64,000 bases of DNA from Caryophanon sp036309765 (GCA_036309765.1 JAXJTE010000106.1:31103-95102); one strand, 5' to 3'. Positions 33,992 to 43,592 are shown, counted from the stretch's first letter. The notes: generated by a model not told the origin, from the sequence alone. Made by a program: numbers and translations.

Positions 33992-35017
33992 ATGGAAAAA
34001 CGTAGTTCACGCACGACGATGCATACATTTAATGGCGACTCGTTAACACCGATTTTATTATTCCGTCGCCTACAAGGAAGCGAAAAATTTTTATTAGAAA
34101 GCTCAGTAAAGCACGAAAACAGCGGACGCTACTCGTTCATCGGCAGCAACCCGCGCAAAACATATACAGGACGCGGCGAACGTTTAACGGAATATGTACG
34201 CGCAACGGACAAAACATATACACACGAAGGCAACTTACACGTCTTACTCAAGCGCTTAATGCCGCGTATTTCAAATGTGACGCATTTCCCATTTTCAGGA
34301 GGCGCAATTGGCTTCATTCAACACGACGAGCAACCGAGCGTTCATTTCCATATTTATGAGACGATTATTATTTTCGACCATATGACGGACGAGGTGACGA
34401 TCATTCATACAAACATCGACGCAGAAACGATTACGCCAAACATTGAAGAAATCGTCAATGATTTAACGAATGGCGACATCGTACCGCATCGTGATGAGTT
34501 CGAAACGTACCGTCAGCTGCGCAAGGAAAAGCCATCTGCGTACTTATATTACATCGAGTTCGCCGACGAAACCGTTTTTGGCACAGCGCCTGAGAGCTTT
34601 ATTAATGTGCAACAGCAGCACGTCCAAACGCACATCATTACAGGTGGCATCGCAAAAGGAAATAGCTACCGTGAAAATGCGGTGCTCATTCAAGATTTAC
34701 GCCAAGACGAAGCAATCATGAAGCTGCACGCAATCGAAATTGAAGCGCGTACAGAGCAGCTAAAAAAAGTAAGCACGGCCGCTTCAGTTCAGCTACTCAA
34801 GCATACTGCTGCACTGCATAGCTTTGATGCGATTCACTTGCACAGCGTATTGCAATCGGAGCTTTCACCAGTATTACACCCAATTGATGCGCTAACGACG
34901 TGCACGATGCAGCAACACGTTCATAACGCGCTCGGCTACATCGGCTTTAACGGACAGCTCGATTTTACAAATGCATTTGACGCAACGTTTTCAAAGCGAA
35001 CGGAGGAAACGACATGA
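33992..35017 (+). CDS. trpE: shortened, motif-poor anthranilate synthase component I homolog
   Basis: A 341-residue TrpE homolog, well short of the usual ~460-520. The N-terminal half is recognisable, including the tryptophan feedback site region KFLLESSVKHENSGRYSFIG. The chorismate-binding half is degraded: GTRxRG is replaced by GGIAKGNSY, the MLVDLxRND region by MKLHAIEIEARTEQL, and the PAGTVSGAPK and C-terminal GAGIV..S..EyeE motifs are absent. The histidine of IHLHSVL and the GYIGFNGQLDF strand remain. ATG at 33992 has AAAGGGAG at 8 bases. Its stop overlaps the trpD start as ATGA, so translation coupling is preserved. Catalytic activity is doubtful. Confidence 0.8.
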   Translation: MEKRSSRTTMHTFNGDSLTPILLFRRLQGSEKFLLESSVKHENSGRYSFIGSNPRKTYTGRGERLTEYVRATDKTYTHEGNLHVLLKRLMPRISNVTHFPFSGGAIGFIQHDEQPSVHFHIYETIIIFDHMTDEVTIIHTNIDAETITPNIEEIVNDLTNGDIVPHRDEFETYRQLRKEKPSAYLYYIEFADETVFGTAPESFINVQQQHVQTHIITGGIAKGNSYRENAVLIQDLRQDEAIMKLHAIEIEARTEQLKKVSTAASVQLLKHTAALHSFDAIHLHSVLQSELSPVLHPIDALTTCTMQQHVHNALGYIGFNGQLDFTNAFDATFSKRTEETT

Positions 35018-36051
35018 CATTACAGCACTTCACACAAAACGTGTTAGCAGGCGAGCATTTACTATTTAACGATATGCTCATTGCGGCGGAGCTTTTATTT
35101 AATGAAGAAACACCAGCAGACGACATCGCCGCATTTTTAGTGGCGCTATCACAAAAAGGTGAAACGGCACACGAAGTTGCAGCACTGGCGACGGTCATGA
35201 AATCGTACGCGCTACAAGTGGACGCACCGGCTGGCATTTACATCGATAACTGCGGTACAGGTGGCGACGGGCTTGATACGTTCAACATTAGTACGACGAG
35301 CGCATTCGTGTTAGCTGGTGGTGGCATTTCGATCGCCAAGCACGGCAACCGTAAAATTTCGTCAAAATCAGGCAGTTCCGACGTATTAGAAGCACTAGGC
35401 ATTCATACGTTCGCTACAGTCGAAGAAACACTCACATTACTTGAGCAAGAAGGCATCACATTTTTATATGCACCGAGCGTTCACCCGAAACTAAAGCGTC
35501 TTGGCGAAATTCGCCGCGCAATCGGCAAGCCAACGATTTTCAACTTAGTTGGACCACTGACAAATCCAGTGCCACTAAAGACGCAATTTGTCGGCATTAA
35601 CCGCCCGAACTTCGTCATGGAATACGCGTCAGTGCTACAAATGCTCGGACGTGATCGCGCTGTCGTTGTGTCAGGTACACGCGGCATGGACGAAGCATCA
35701 CTCGAGGGGCAAAACACGTTCGTACTCGTCGATAACGGCGACCTTATTCCGTTTGCGTTACGCGCAGAAGATGCAGGCTTACCGGAAACGCCGCTTGAAG
35801 CGATTCGCGGTGGCGACGCACAAGAAAACGCACAAATTTTACGCGACTTATTAAACGGCAAGCAGTCGCCTTACTTCGATACCGTATTACTCAATAGCGG
35901 CATCGGCTTCTTTGCTTACGGACATGCCGCAAGCGTAAAAGAAGGTGTCGAAATGGCGCGCGACAGCATTTTATCCGGACGCGCAAACGATAAATTACAA
36001 GCAGTCATCGCATTTAGTGAAAAAATTAAAAAAGAAGGTGCTCGTTCATGA
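35014..36051 (+). CDS. trpD: anthranilate phosphoribosyltransferase
   Basis: A 345-residue enzyme that joins anthranilate to PRPP, the second step of the tryptophan pathway. The glycine-rich PRPP loop DNCGTGGDGLDTFNISTTSA and the KHGNRKISSKSGSSDVLEAL motif are intact, as is PSVHPKLKRLGEIRRAIGKP (anthranilate binding). Length is normal. It overlaps trpE and trpC by four bases each (ATGA), typical of strict translational coupling in this operon. Confidence 0.97.
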   Translation: MTLQHFTQNVLAGEHLLFNDMLIAAELLFNEETPADDIAAFLVALSQKGETAHEVAALATVMKSYALQVDAPAGIYIDNCGTGGDGLDTFNISTTSAFVLAGGGISIAKHGNRKISSKSGSSDVLEALGIHTFATVEETLTLLEQEGITFLYAPSVHPKLKRLGEIRRAIGKPTIFNLVGPLTNPVPLKTQFVGINRPNFVMEYASVLQMLGRDRAVVVSGTRGMDEASLEGQNTFVLVDNGDLIPFALRAEDAGLPETPLEAIRGGDAQENAQILRDLLNGKQSPYFDTVLLNSGIGFFAYGHAASVKEGVEMARDSILSGRANDKLQAVIAFSEKIKKEGARS

Positions 36052-36833
36052 CGATTTTAACGGAAATTTTAGCACAAAAAGCAGTGGAGCTTGTCGCATT
36101 AAAAGCGCAAGCGCCAACAGAAGTAGCAGTCGAAAAAAAGCGTCCATCATTGTTTGAAGCGCTTCGCAGCAGCACACACGTACAAGTAATCGCCGAAATG
36201 AAGCGTGCATCACCGTCAAAAGGCTTAATCGCTGAAGGGGCAAACCCTGTCGCACAAGCAAGCGCATACGAACAAGCTGGCGCTGCATGCGTATCCGTAT
36301 TAACGGACGAAAAATATTTCAAAGGCTCATTTGCGGACTTAAAAAATGTCGCAAACGCGATCGACATTCCACTGCTTTGTAAAGATTTCGTCATTGATGA
36401 AGTGCAAATCGATTACGCCAAGGCGGCCGGTGCATCAGTCGTATTACTGATCGTCGCAGCATTAAACGACGAGCAGCTAGACCGTCTACACCGCTACGCA
36501 ACGAGCTTATCACTTGATGTATTAGTCGAAACACATAACGTCGAGGAACTACAGCGTGCACTTGCAATCGGTGCGAAAATTATCGGCGTGAACAACCGTA
36601 ACTTACACGACTTCTCAATTGACTTAGCGCATACAGAAGAAATCGCGAATGCGTTCCCGTTTAGCGACGAGCGCGTATTCATTAGCGAAAGCGGTATTTG
36701 GACGAGCGAGGATGCGGCACGTGTTGCAAAAGCGGGCGCACGTGCTGTACTTGTCGGTGAATCGTTAATGAAGAGCGATTCGGTGCAAGGAGCGATTCAT
36801 TCATTACGCGTACCACTAGGAGTAACGCAATGA
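36048..36833 (+). CDS. trpC: indole-3-glycerol phosphate synthase
   Basis: A 261-residue TIM-barrel enzyme converting carboxyphenylamino-deoxyribulose phosphate to indole-3-glycerol phosphate. Catalytic motifs: VIAEMKRASPSKGLI (lysine and phosphate site), LLCKDFVIDE (general acid lysine), VLVETHNVEEL and IIGVNNRNLHDF, and FISESGIWT. It is a separate protein, not fused to TrpF. Overlaps by ATGA on both sides. Confidence 0.97.
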   Translation: MTILTEILAQKAVELVALKAQAPTEVAVEKKRPSLFEALRSSTHVQVIAEMKRASPSKGLIAEGANPVAQASAYEQAGAACVSVLTDEKYFKGSFADLKNVANAIDIPLLCKDFVIDEVQIDYAKAAGASVVLLIVAALNDEQLDRLHRYATSLSLDVLVETHNVEELQRALAIGAKIIGVNNRNLHDFSIDLAHTEEIANAFPFSDERVFISESGIWTSEDAARVAKAGARAVLVGESLMKSDSVQGAIHSLRVPLGVTQ

Positions 36834-37444
36834 CACACGTAAAAATTTGCGGGCTACGCACAAAGGAACACGTCGACGTGGCGGTACAAAACGGTGCTGA
36901 TTTCATCGGCTTCGTCTTTGCAAAAAGCAGCCGTGAAGTGACGATGGAGCAAGCTGCTTCCCTTGCCGCACACATTCCACCGCACGTAAAAAAAGTCGGC
37001 GTATTCGTCAACGAAACAGCAGCACGCATTCACGAAATCGCCAAAGCTGTGCCGCTTGATTACATTCAATATCACGGCGACGAGCCACAATCATTTATCG
37101 ATAAAGTCGGCTTGCCTGCCATTAAAGCATTTTCAATCAAAACAGCAGACGACGTAAAAGCAGCCGCTGCCTATAACGTCGGTTACTATTTATTCGACGC
37201 ACCGGGAACAGACTTCCGCGGTGGTAGTGGGCATACGTTTGATTGGTCGCTATTACAGCACGCAGGCATCTCATGCGATAACGTGATCGTTGCAGGTGGA
37301 CTGCATGCGGATAACGTAGCGGACGCCATCACACAAGTGCAACCGTTTGGCGTAGACGTATCAAGCGGTGTCGAAACAGATAAACAAAAGGATTCCGGGA
37401 AAATTCGTGCCTTTTTACAGGCCGCAAAAGGAGTAACACAATGA
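36830..37444 (+). CDS. trpF: phosphoribosylanthranilate isomerase
   Basis: A 204-residue TIM-barrel isomerase that performs the Amadori rearrangement of phosphoribosylanthranilate. The catalytic cysteine is in VKICGLRTKEHVD at the N-terminus and the catalytic aspartate in LFDAPGTDFRGGSGHTFDW; the phosphate site GGLHADNV and VDVSSGVET are intact. It overlaps trpC and trpB by four bases each. Confidence 0.96.
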   Translation: MTHVKICGLRTKEHVDVAVQNGADFIGFVFAKSSREVTMEQAASLAAHIPPHVKKVGVFVNETAARIHEIAKAVPLDYIQYHGDEPQSFIDKVGLPAIKAFSIKTADDVKAAAAYNVGYYLFDAPGTDFRGGSGHTFDWSLLQHAGISCDNVIVAGGLHADNVADAITQVQPFGVDVSSGVETDKQKDSGKIRAFLQAAKGVTQ

Positions 37445-38634
37445 CAGCAACAGATAAAAAAGGCTACTATGGTCGCTTCGGTGGACAGTTCGTGCCTGAA
37501 ACATTAATGACAGCATTACAGGAACTTGAGGACGCATACGAAGTCGCAAAAAACGACGACGCATTCCAAGAGGAGTTAGCCTATTACTTACGTGAATATG
37601 TTGGACGTTCAACGCCACTTTATTATGCAGAAGGGTTAACGAAGGAGCTTGGCGGTGCGAAAATTTATTTAAAGCGCGAAGATTTAAACCATACAGGCGC
37701 ACACAAAATTAATAACGCAATCGGTCAGGCGTTACTGGCAAAGCGCATGGGCAAAAAGAAAATCGTTGCCGAAACAGGCGCAGGTCAGCACGGTGTTGCA
37801 ACAGCGACTGCGTGTGCCCTACTTAACTTAGAGTGCGTCGTGTTCATGGGCGCTGAGGACGTTCGCCGCCAGCAGCTAAACGTATTCCGCATGGAGCTGC
37901 TCGGTACGAAAGTCATTCCAGTCGAAAAAGGCTCAGCAACATTAAAAGACGCGGTAAATGAAGCGCTGCGCTACTGGGTAACGAACATTGACGATACGCA
38001 CTACATTTTAGGTTCGGCGCTTGGTCCACACCCGTTCCCATTAATCGTGCGTGATTTCCAGCGCATTATCGGCGACGAAACGAAGGCGCAAATGCTTGAA
38101 AAAGAAAACCGCCTACCGAACGCAGTCGTTGCATGTATCGGTGGCGGCAGTAACGCAATCGGCATGTTCTACCCGTTCGTTGACGATGCAGACGTTGCGA
38201 TGTACGGCGTTGAAGCAGCAGGTCATGGCGTTGATACGAACAAGCACGCAGCTGCAATTCACGATGGCAAAGTCGGCGTATTACACGGGGCGCTTATGTA
38301 TTTAATGCAAGACGACAACGGCTTCATTCAAGAAGCACACTCAATCTCCGCAGGGCTTGATTACCCTGGTGTCGGGCCGGAGCATTGCTACTTAGCCGAT
38401 ATTGGTCGCGTGCAATACCCTCATATTACCGACGCAGAAGCACTTGAAGGCGTGAAGCTGCTTTGTAAAACGGAAGGTATTTTACCAGCGTTAGAAAGTG
38501 CGCATGCGATTGCGTACGTATCAAAGCTTGCGAAGGAATATAAAGAAGATGACATCATCGTCGTTTGCTTATCAGGTCGCGGTGACAAAGACGTGCACAC
38601 ATTAATCGACGCATTAGGAGGAAGCCAATCATGA
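37441..38634 (+). CDS. trpB: tryptophan synthase beta subunit
   Basis: A 397-residue PLP enzyme that condenses indole with serine. It starts YGRFGGQFVPETLM, carries the PLP lysine in LNHTGAHKINNAIGQ, the tunnel/COMM region AETGAGQHGVATATA, and the phosphate-binding loop CIGGGSNAIGMF. The C-terminal LSGRGDKDVH is also present. Full length, canonical TrpB1 type. Overlaps trpA by ATGA. Confidence 0.98.
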   Translation: MTATDKKGYYGRFGGQFVPETLMTALQELEDAYEVAKNDDAFQEELAYYLREYVGRSTPLYYAEGLTKELGGAKIYLKREDLNHTGAHKINNAIGQALLAKRMGKKKIVAETGAGQHGVATATACALLNLECVVFMGAEDVRRQQLNVFRMELLGTKVIPVEKGSATLKDAVNEALRYWVTNIDDTHYILGSALGPHPFPLIVRDFQRIIGDETKAQMLEKENRLPNAVVACIGGGSNAIGMFYPFVDDADVAMYGVEAAGHGVDTNKHAAAIHDGKVGVLHGALMYLMQDDNGFIQEAHSISAGLDYPGVGPEHCYLADIGRVQYPHITDAEALEGVKLLCKTEGILPALESAHAIAYVSKLAKEYKEDDIIVVCLSGRGDKDVHTLIDALGGSQS

Positions 38635-39410
38635 GCACATTAACAGCAGCAATCGAAAGCGTACAAGCAGCCGGCAACAAGGCGTTCGTACCGTACATTA
38701 TGGCTGGTGATGGCGGCTTACAAACGCTTCGCCCGACAATTTTACGTCTGCAACAAATTGGCGTAACGGCAATCGAAGTCGGCATTCCGTTTACAGACCC
38801 AGTAGCGGACGGCCCGACAATTGAGGAAGCTGGCTACCGCGCATTAAAGCACGGTGCAACTCTTCGCACAGTATTACAAGAACTTGCCTCATTCCGCGAC
38901 GATATTACCGTACCACTTGTCGCAATGACATATTTAAACCCAATTTTAGCGTACGGTGCAGAGGCATTCGCAAAAGACGCAAAAGCAGCGGGCATTGAAG
39001 GGATTATCGTGCCAGACATGCCGCTAGAAGAAAGCGACATTATTCACAGCGCACTTCGCAGCGAGCAAGTCGATTTAATTCAACTCGTATCACTTACAAG
39101 CTCCCCTGAACGCATCGCAAAACTAACAGCGGCGAGCGAAGGCTTCGTTTATGCGGTAACGGTCAACGGCATTACAGGTGCGCGCCAAGCATTCCAAGAA
39201 GAATTACAGCACCATTTCGCACAGCTAGCAACGTATACGAAAACACCAATTTTAGCAGGCTTCGGTATTTCTACGCCAGAGCACGTGCAAGCATTAGGTG
39301 CAATTAGTAGCGGTGTGATCGTCGGCAGTAAAATCGTTGACGCATTAACGCGCGATGATTGGTCATCAATTGAGGCACTCGTAGCCGCAACGAAAGCTGG
39401 TAAACAATAA
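38631..39410 (+). CDS. trpA: tryptophan synthase alpha subunit
   Basis: A 259-residue TIM-barrel subunit that cleaves indole-3-glycerol phosphate and passes indole to TrpB. The catalytic glutamate region AIEVGIPFTDPVADGPTI is intact, although the usual serine after PF is threonine. VPDMPLEES, GFVYAVTVNGITGAR and GFGISTPEHV complete the set. It is the last gene of the operon and is followed by a bidirectional terminator. Confidence 0.96.
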   Translation: MSTLTAAIESVQAAGNKAFVPYIMAGDGGLQTLRPTILRLQQIGVTAIEVGIPFTDPVADGPTIEEAGYRALKHGATLRTVLQELASFRDDITVPLVAMTYLNPILAYGAEAFAKDAKAAGIEGIIVPDMPLEESDIIHSALRSEQVDLIQLVSLTSSPERIAKLTAASEGFVYAVTVNGITGARQAFQEELQHHFAQLATYTKTPILAGFGISTPEHVQALGAISSGVIVGSKIVDALTRDDWSSIEALVAATKAGKQ

Positions 39411-39453
39411 AAAAAGCCTATTCAAAGCATTCTCGCTTTGAATAGGCTTTTTT
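39410..39453. terminator. bidirectional terminator after trpA
   Basis: Perfect stem AAGCCTATTCAAAG / CTTTGAATAGGCTT with A and T runs, between trpA and the convergent SLH protein gene. Confidence 0.93.
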
Positions 39454-39455
39454 GG

Positions 39456-40607
39456 TTAATGCACTAATTTAATACGAATTAACTCGCGCTGTACTTGACC
39501 GTCAGCAGTTAATTTTAAAATTTCACCGAACTCGTTCGCATAATATGTCTGCATCTTTTTATTGTTTTCAATTGATTCTACTACGTAAACATTTTTAAAC
39601 GTCGATGCTTTTGTTGTATGTGTCGCTTTAATCGCTATTAGCTTGTATGAAGTGCCTTTATGCTCCCATGTGCTACCGATTTCTGCGTTATACGGTAGCT
39701 GGTATACGTGCCCACCGACAGAAGTTGCTGCTTGCGGTAATGTATATTCGAAGTTATTCGTCGTGTTGCGCGTTTGGAATTTGTATGTCGCCTTTCTCGC
39801 TACATTCATTTCCCAAAGCATCCAACCATCGCCGTTTTTGCCCATTGCTTTCATTTCTTCATTATGCCACTGATCGCCACCTGCAATTGTACGTGTTGAG
39901 TATGTGTAAATGTAGTTTTCATTAAAGTTAAAGCTTACTGTTCCAAGAGGTTTTTTCGACGCTGACGTTGTTGAATCATTGAAAACTCCCGATGCATCGT
40001 TTTTCTTTACGAACGTTGGGTCTAATGCGCGTGCTAAAAAACTTGAGAATTGTGCGCGTGTTAATGATGCAGCTGGGCGGAATGTTCCGTCCTCGTAACC
40101 GATCGTAATGCCGTTCGTCGCTAATGCATCAATATATTTATATGCCCAGTATTGGCTGTTTACATCGTTGAATGATACGCTGCCATCGCCTTTTAAACCG
40201 AATGCATTCGTAATCGCGCGTGCCATTTCACCGCGTGTAATTGCTGCGTACGGTTTGAACTCGCCACCTGGCATGAAGCCTGCGTTCACTACCGCAGCGA
40301 TTTCTTTATATGAAGTGTGTGTTGTTGGTACATCTGGTAAGTTTGGGTTTTTTACATTTGTTAAATCTAATTTTAATGCACGTGCTAACATCGTTGCGAC
40401 ATTGGCTTTCGTTACTTCTTTCTGTGGCTTAAACGTCCCATCTTGGAAGCCTTTAATAACACCTTTATCTACTAAATATTCGATTTCTTGTTTTGCTCCG
40501 TGCTTTGTTGATACATCTGTAAATGAGGCTGCTGATGTTACGTTTGGAAATACAGCGAGCATCATTGTAAATGCAGCAATTCGCCCAATCGTTTTCATTC
40601 GTTTCAC
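39456..40607 (-). CDS. S-layer homology (SLH) domain protein
   Basis: A 383-residue exported protein. After a signal peptide (MKTIGRIAAFTMMLAVF, cleavage near VTSAA) come three SLH repeats, each about 60 residues (FTDVSTKHGAKQEIEYLVDK, then a second ending around DGSVSFNDV, and a third with YWAYKYIDALATNGITIGY), which bind pyruvylated cell-wall polymers. The remaining ~190 residues form an extracellular domain of unknown function. A GTG at 40607 is preferred as start because GAGAGGTG lies 8 bases upstream; the ATG nine bases later is the alternative. Confidence 0.88.
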   Translation of the reverse strand: MKRMKTIGRIAAFTMMLAVFPNVTSAASFTDVSTKHGAKQEIEYLVDKGVIKGFQDGTFKPQKEVTKANVATMLARALKLDLTNVKNPNLPDVPTTHTSYKEIAAVVNAGFMPGGEFKPYAAITRGEMARAITNAFGLKGDGSVSFNDVNSQYWAYKYIDALATNGITIGYEDGTFRPAASLTRAQFSSFLARALDPTFVKKNDASGVFNDSTTSASKKPLGTVSFNFNENYIYTYSTRTIAGGDQWHNEEMKAMGKNGDGWMLWEMNVARKATYKFQTRNTTNNFEYTLPQAATSVGGHVYQLPYNAEIGSTWEHKGTSYKLIAIKATHTTKASTFKNVYVVESIENNKKMQTYYANEFGEILKLTADGQVQRELIRIKLVH

Positions 40608-41582
40608 TTTGCATTCACCTCTCCCGTCATCCTTTTTATTTATTATAGCAAATAAAATAGATATTTTTACCCACTTTTTAAAAAAGAGCAAATAGTCTCG
40701 TAACTAACAGCAATTATACGCAAAAGTAATAAAAGACTTTAGAACTAACGGTGATAAAAAACGGATATTTTAACATCATTTTAACATTTTTAAGTTTAAC
40801 ATATGAATGTGCAGCTTTTATTTATTACTTTCTTATTTATTTCTATTGTATTCAATATTTCATATTTATAAGGTAAATTCCCATAATAAAATACCATTAT
40901 TTTACTAAAAATATTTTACTTACATTATTCACATATGATTTCTGCATAAATTGAAACATCTGACCTACTCCAATAGGCATTGTTTTCAACATCATCCTTT
41001 GTTTCGTTTGTAAAATAATAAACAGACTTTCATTCAATTCACATGCTGACTAGCTAAATGATGGTGCTACTTGCTGTGCAATGTGATACGTTCTAGCTTT
41101 TACACGATGCTTCACTGAAAATATTAGTTGTACGCTCAGCTCATTACATTTGAACTAAAAAATACCAACTCTTCCCTTTATGTTTATTTTTATATATCAA
41201 AATAATAATATCCCGGATTTTCAAGGCATACCTATCGACAGAAGCATCTGCTTTACACTAATAAATCATCGACAAATCGAGCAATTGTTAGCACTGAACA
41301 TTACATAGTGCTAACAATGTTGCGATTTAATTACATATATTATCGCGCCAACACTGGATGAATGAAAATCAAAAATACAATAACGATTTTATATTTGTGT
41401 ATTTTTTCACACATACTTCACACATTCATTTGACGAACATAATCGTCGTAAGTGAGTGATATTTTTTTGTGATATGTGATTATATTTTGTTTTTCTATGA
41501 CTGGCATTGTTACCGGTTTCATATCCATTAAAACAGAATTTTCTGTCTTTATTAACACATATCTTGTATGACACTTAAACTA
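40608..41582. other. gene-free AT-rich stretch of about 1 kb with a CIRCE-like palindrome
   Basis: No reading frame with a ribosome binding site or recognisable product was found on either strand. The composition is clearly more AT-rich than the flanks. The left part should contain the promoter of the SLH gene. The only strong ordered signal is the palindrome at 41284-41318, listed separately. The rest shows nothing I can interpret. Confidence 0.6.
41284..41318. promoter_or_regulatory. CIRCE-like inverted repeat (possible HrcA operator)
   Basis: A perfect 12-base inverted repeat, ATTGTTAGCACT and AGTGCTAACAAT, separated by 11 bases. Its core matches the HrcA operator CIRCE (TTAGCACTC-N9-GAGTGCTAA) in sequence and spacing except for the innermost base of each arm. 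No chaperone gene is nearby. It could instead be a simple hairpin. Confidence 0.5.
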
Positions 41583-41587
41583 AAAAA

Positions 41588-41625
41588 AACTACTAGAAGA
41601 AACAGAGCTGCTTCCTCTACTAGCT
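41588..41625 (-). terminator. terminator after the exonuclease gene
   Basis: Imperfect stem CTAGTAGAGGAAGCAG / CTGTTTCTTCTAGTAG on the minus strand followed by a run of eight T. Confidence 0.7.
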
Positions 41626-41630
41626 TGGCG

Positions 41631-42686
41631 TTACTGTATAAGTGCGGTTTCAGTCATGTAACGTAACAGCTTGTCCTCGTGCTGCTCCAACACATGAAAA
41701 ATCGCTCCGTGCAGCGGTGTCGTTTGATGATGCGCATTTTTCATTATTTTAGAGACGCGCTCTGTTTGTTCCTTGTTGTACGTGTGCCCCTCGAATAAAA
41801 AATATGGCAGCAACGTACATTTTTGAAGCGTCATGCCATAGTCGAAAAAAACATTCATTAAGCCACAACGCTCAGTTGGCGAAAACAACGCCCCACGTGT
41901 AATCCGCTCATTGATTTGCTTGAACGCCGCTTCACTTTCTGCACTGTGACCGTATAGCAGCTGTTTCTCAATGACCGTCGTGCGCATTGAACTCAGCAGC
42001 CCACTATGTGATAGCTCGACCTCCACTTCGACCTCTTGCTGCGGTACTGTAAACTGCCACACATGCGTTTGATGCTCCTTCGTCAGCAGCTCGTACTCGT
42101 ATAGCGTGACAGAAATCGTTTCTTGACGGTCTTTAATCGAACGACGCACAAACGGCGCAAATAGCTTTGTCGTTTGCTGAGCTTCAATAATGGCATCACC
42201 GTTTGACGCGATGTAAAGCTTGCGCAGTGCCTCAGCATCGCTTAACGCACGGTGCTGCACTTCATGCTGTACGTCATATTGTGCGAGCAATGCGACGAGT
42301 GAAGGCTTGCGCAGCTCATTTAAATGCACCATGAGCTTTTCTTGGTAATCAATGAGTCGGCTGCTTGCGACCAACTCGCTCCAAAAACGATTCGCATAAA
42401 AAATTTCACGATCTTGTGAGCTGAAAAAAATAAATGTTGGCGCTTCACCTGCAAATTCGATAAACTGCTCAGATACGTCTTTATATAGCGGGGCTTGCTG
42501 TAAATGTTCACGCTGAATACGCGTAAAGTCGAGCACCTCTGCTTGAATTCCTTTTTGGCGTACGAGCGAGCTAAATGTAGCGACCTCACCGTTATGTATA
42601 CGCACTGCTCCAATTTCAATAAGCTTGAGTGGTATGCCGCGCTCCGCTTGAAATTCGAAATCAACAAAAATCGTTGCTCCGTTCAT
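41631..42686 (-). CDS. DEDDh 3'-5' exonuclease-domain protein
   Basis: A 351-residue protein whose first ~175 residues form a DnaQ-like exonuclease domain: IFVDFEFQAERG (first Asp/Glu pair), FIFFSSQDREIFY (second aspartate), and HRALSDAEALRKLY (catalytic His-Asp). The C-terminal ~175 residues match nothing I recognise. RBS GGAGAGGTGAT is placed before the ATG. A similar two-part layout occurs in KapD-type or sporulation inhibitor exonucleases, but the specific role is unknown. It is a single gene with its own terminator. Confidence 0.8.
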   Translation of the reverse strand: MNGATIFVDFEFQAERGIPLKLIEIGAVRIHNGEVATFSSLVRQKGIQAEVLDFTRIQREHLQQAPLYKDVSEQFIEFAGEAPTFIFFSSQDREIFYANRFWSELVASSRLIDYQEKLMVHLNELRKPSLVALLAQYDVQHEVQHRALSDAEALRKLYIASNGDAIIEAQQTTKLFAPFVRRSIKDRQETISVTLYEYELLTKEHQTHVWQFTVPQQEVEVEVELSHSGLLSSMRTTVIEKQLLYGHSAESEAAFKQINERITRGALFSPTERCGLMNVFFDYGMTLQKCTLLPYFLFEGHTYNKEQTERVSKIMKNAHHQTTPLHGAIFHVLEQHEDKLLRYMTETALIQ

Positions 42687-42742
42687 ATCATCACCTCTCC
42701 TCTATTATAATTTATTTGGAAAATGATAGAAAACAAAATGTC

Positions 42743-42785
42743 GCAAAAAAATCACTCGAAACAATGCCGCTTCGAATGATTTTGT
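42743..42785 (-). terminator. terminator after mtnU
   Basis: Stem AAATCACTCGAA / TTCGAATGATTT with one mismatch and T run on the minus strand. Confidence 0.75.
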
Positions 42786-42797
42786 TCCATTATTTCA

Positions 42798-43592
42798 TTA
42801 CTTCACCGCTACAACACCTTCATATAAGCTTGGTCGGCGGTCGTCGTACACAGGAATGCGTGTGCGAACTTCATCCACTACTGAGAAATCAATGTCAACA
42901 ATCGCAAGCTCCTCGTCCTCTCCACCAACCCAAAGCACATCACCCCACGGCTCAATAATCATTGACTGCCCGTTGAAGTTTTCCTTTTTGTTGGCGATGC
43001 GGTTAATCGCAATAACGAAGCATTGGTTTTCAATCGCGCGTGCTTGTAGTAACGTCTTCCAATGATCAATACGCGGCGTCGGCCATTGTGCAGAAACGAA
43101 CAACACTTTCGCACCAGCTAATGCGTGCGCACGAAGCCATTCTGGGAATCGAATGTCGTAGCAAATAACACCAGCTGCTTCAATGTCGCCAAGTGCAAAG
43201 CGGTTCATGTCGCCGCCTGCTTGTAAATGCAAATGCTCGTCCATTAAGCGGAATAAATGTGCTTTGTTGTACTTACCAACTTGCTCGCCTTCTTTATTGT
43301 ATGTATACATCGTGTTGTAAAAGCCATCCTGCTCCTTCGTCGATACCGAGCCGCCGACGATGTGTACGCCAAGCTCCTTCGATAACGCTGCTAAAAAGCT
43401 TTGTGTACGTGTACCATGCTCGTCCGCTAGCTCCTCTAACTTTTCAAGCGCATAGCCTGAGTTCCACATCTCCGGCAGCACGATAATTTCTGCGCCTTGC
43501 TCTGCTGCTTGACGAATAAGCGCCTCTGCACGCTCATAATTTTGCTCTACTTTGCCAAACCCCATATTCATTTGAATACATCCAATTTTCAT
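42798..43592 (-). CDS. mtnU: nitrilase-family omega-amidase (MtnU-like)
   Basis: A 264-residue carbon-nitrogen hydrolase. The Glu-Lys-Cys triad is visible: LPEMWNSGYAL, KYNKAHLF and GVICYDIRFPEW. In methionine salvage the enzyme hydrolyses 2-oxo acid amides left by the transaminase MtnE. It is divergent from an MtnE-type gene, as ykrU/ykrV in Bacillus subtilis, which supports the assignment over other nitrilases. ATG at 43592 (MKIGCIQMNM) is preferred, with AGGTGG 8 bases before it. Confidence 0.87.
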   Translation of the reverse strand: MKIGCIQMNMGFGKVEQNYERAEALIRQAAEQGAEIIVLPEMWNSGYALEKLEELADEHGTRTQSFLAALSKELGVHIVGGSVSTKEQDGFYNTMYTYNKEGEQVGKYNKAHLFRLMDEHLHLQAGGDMNRFALGDIEAAGVICYDIRFPEWLRAHALAGAKVLFVSAQWPTPRIDHWKTLLQARAIENQCFVIAINRIANKKENFNGQSMIIEPWGDVLWVGGEDEELAIVDIDFSVVDEVRTRIPVYDDRRPSLYEGVVAVK

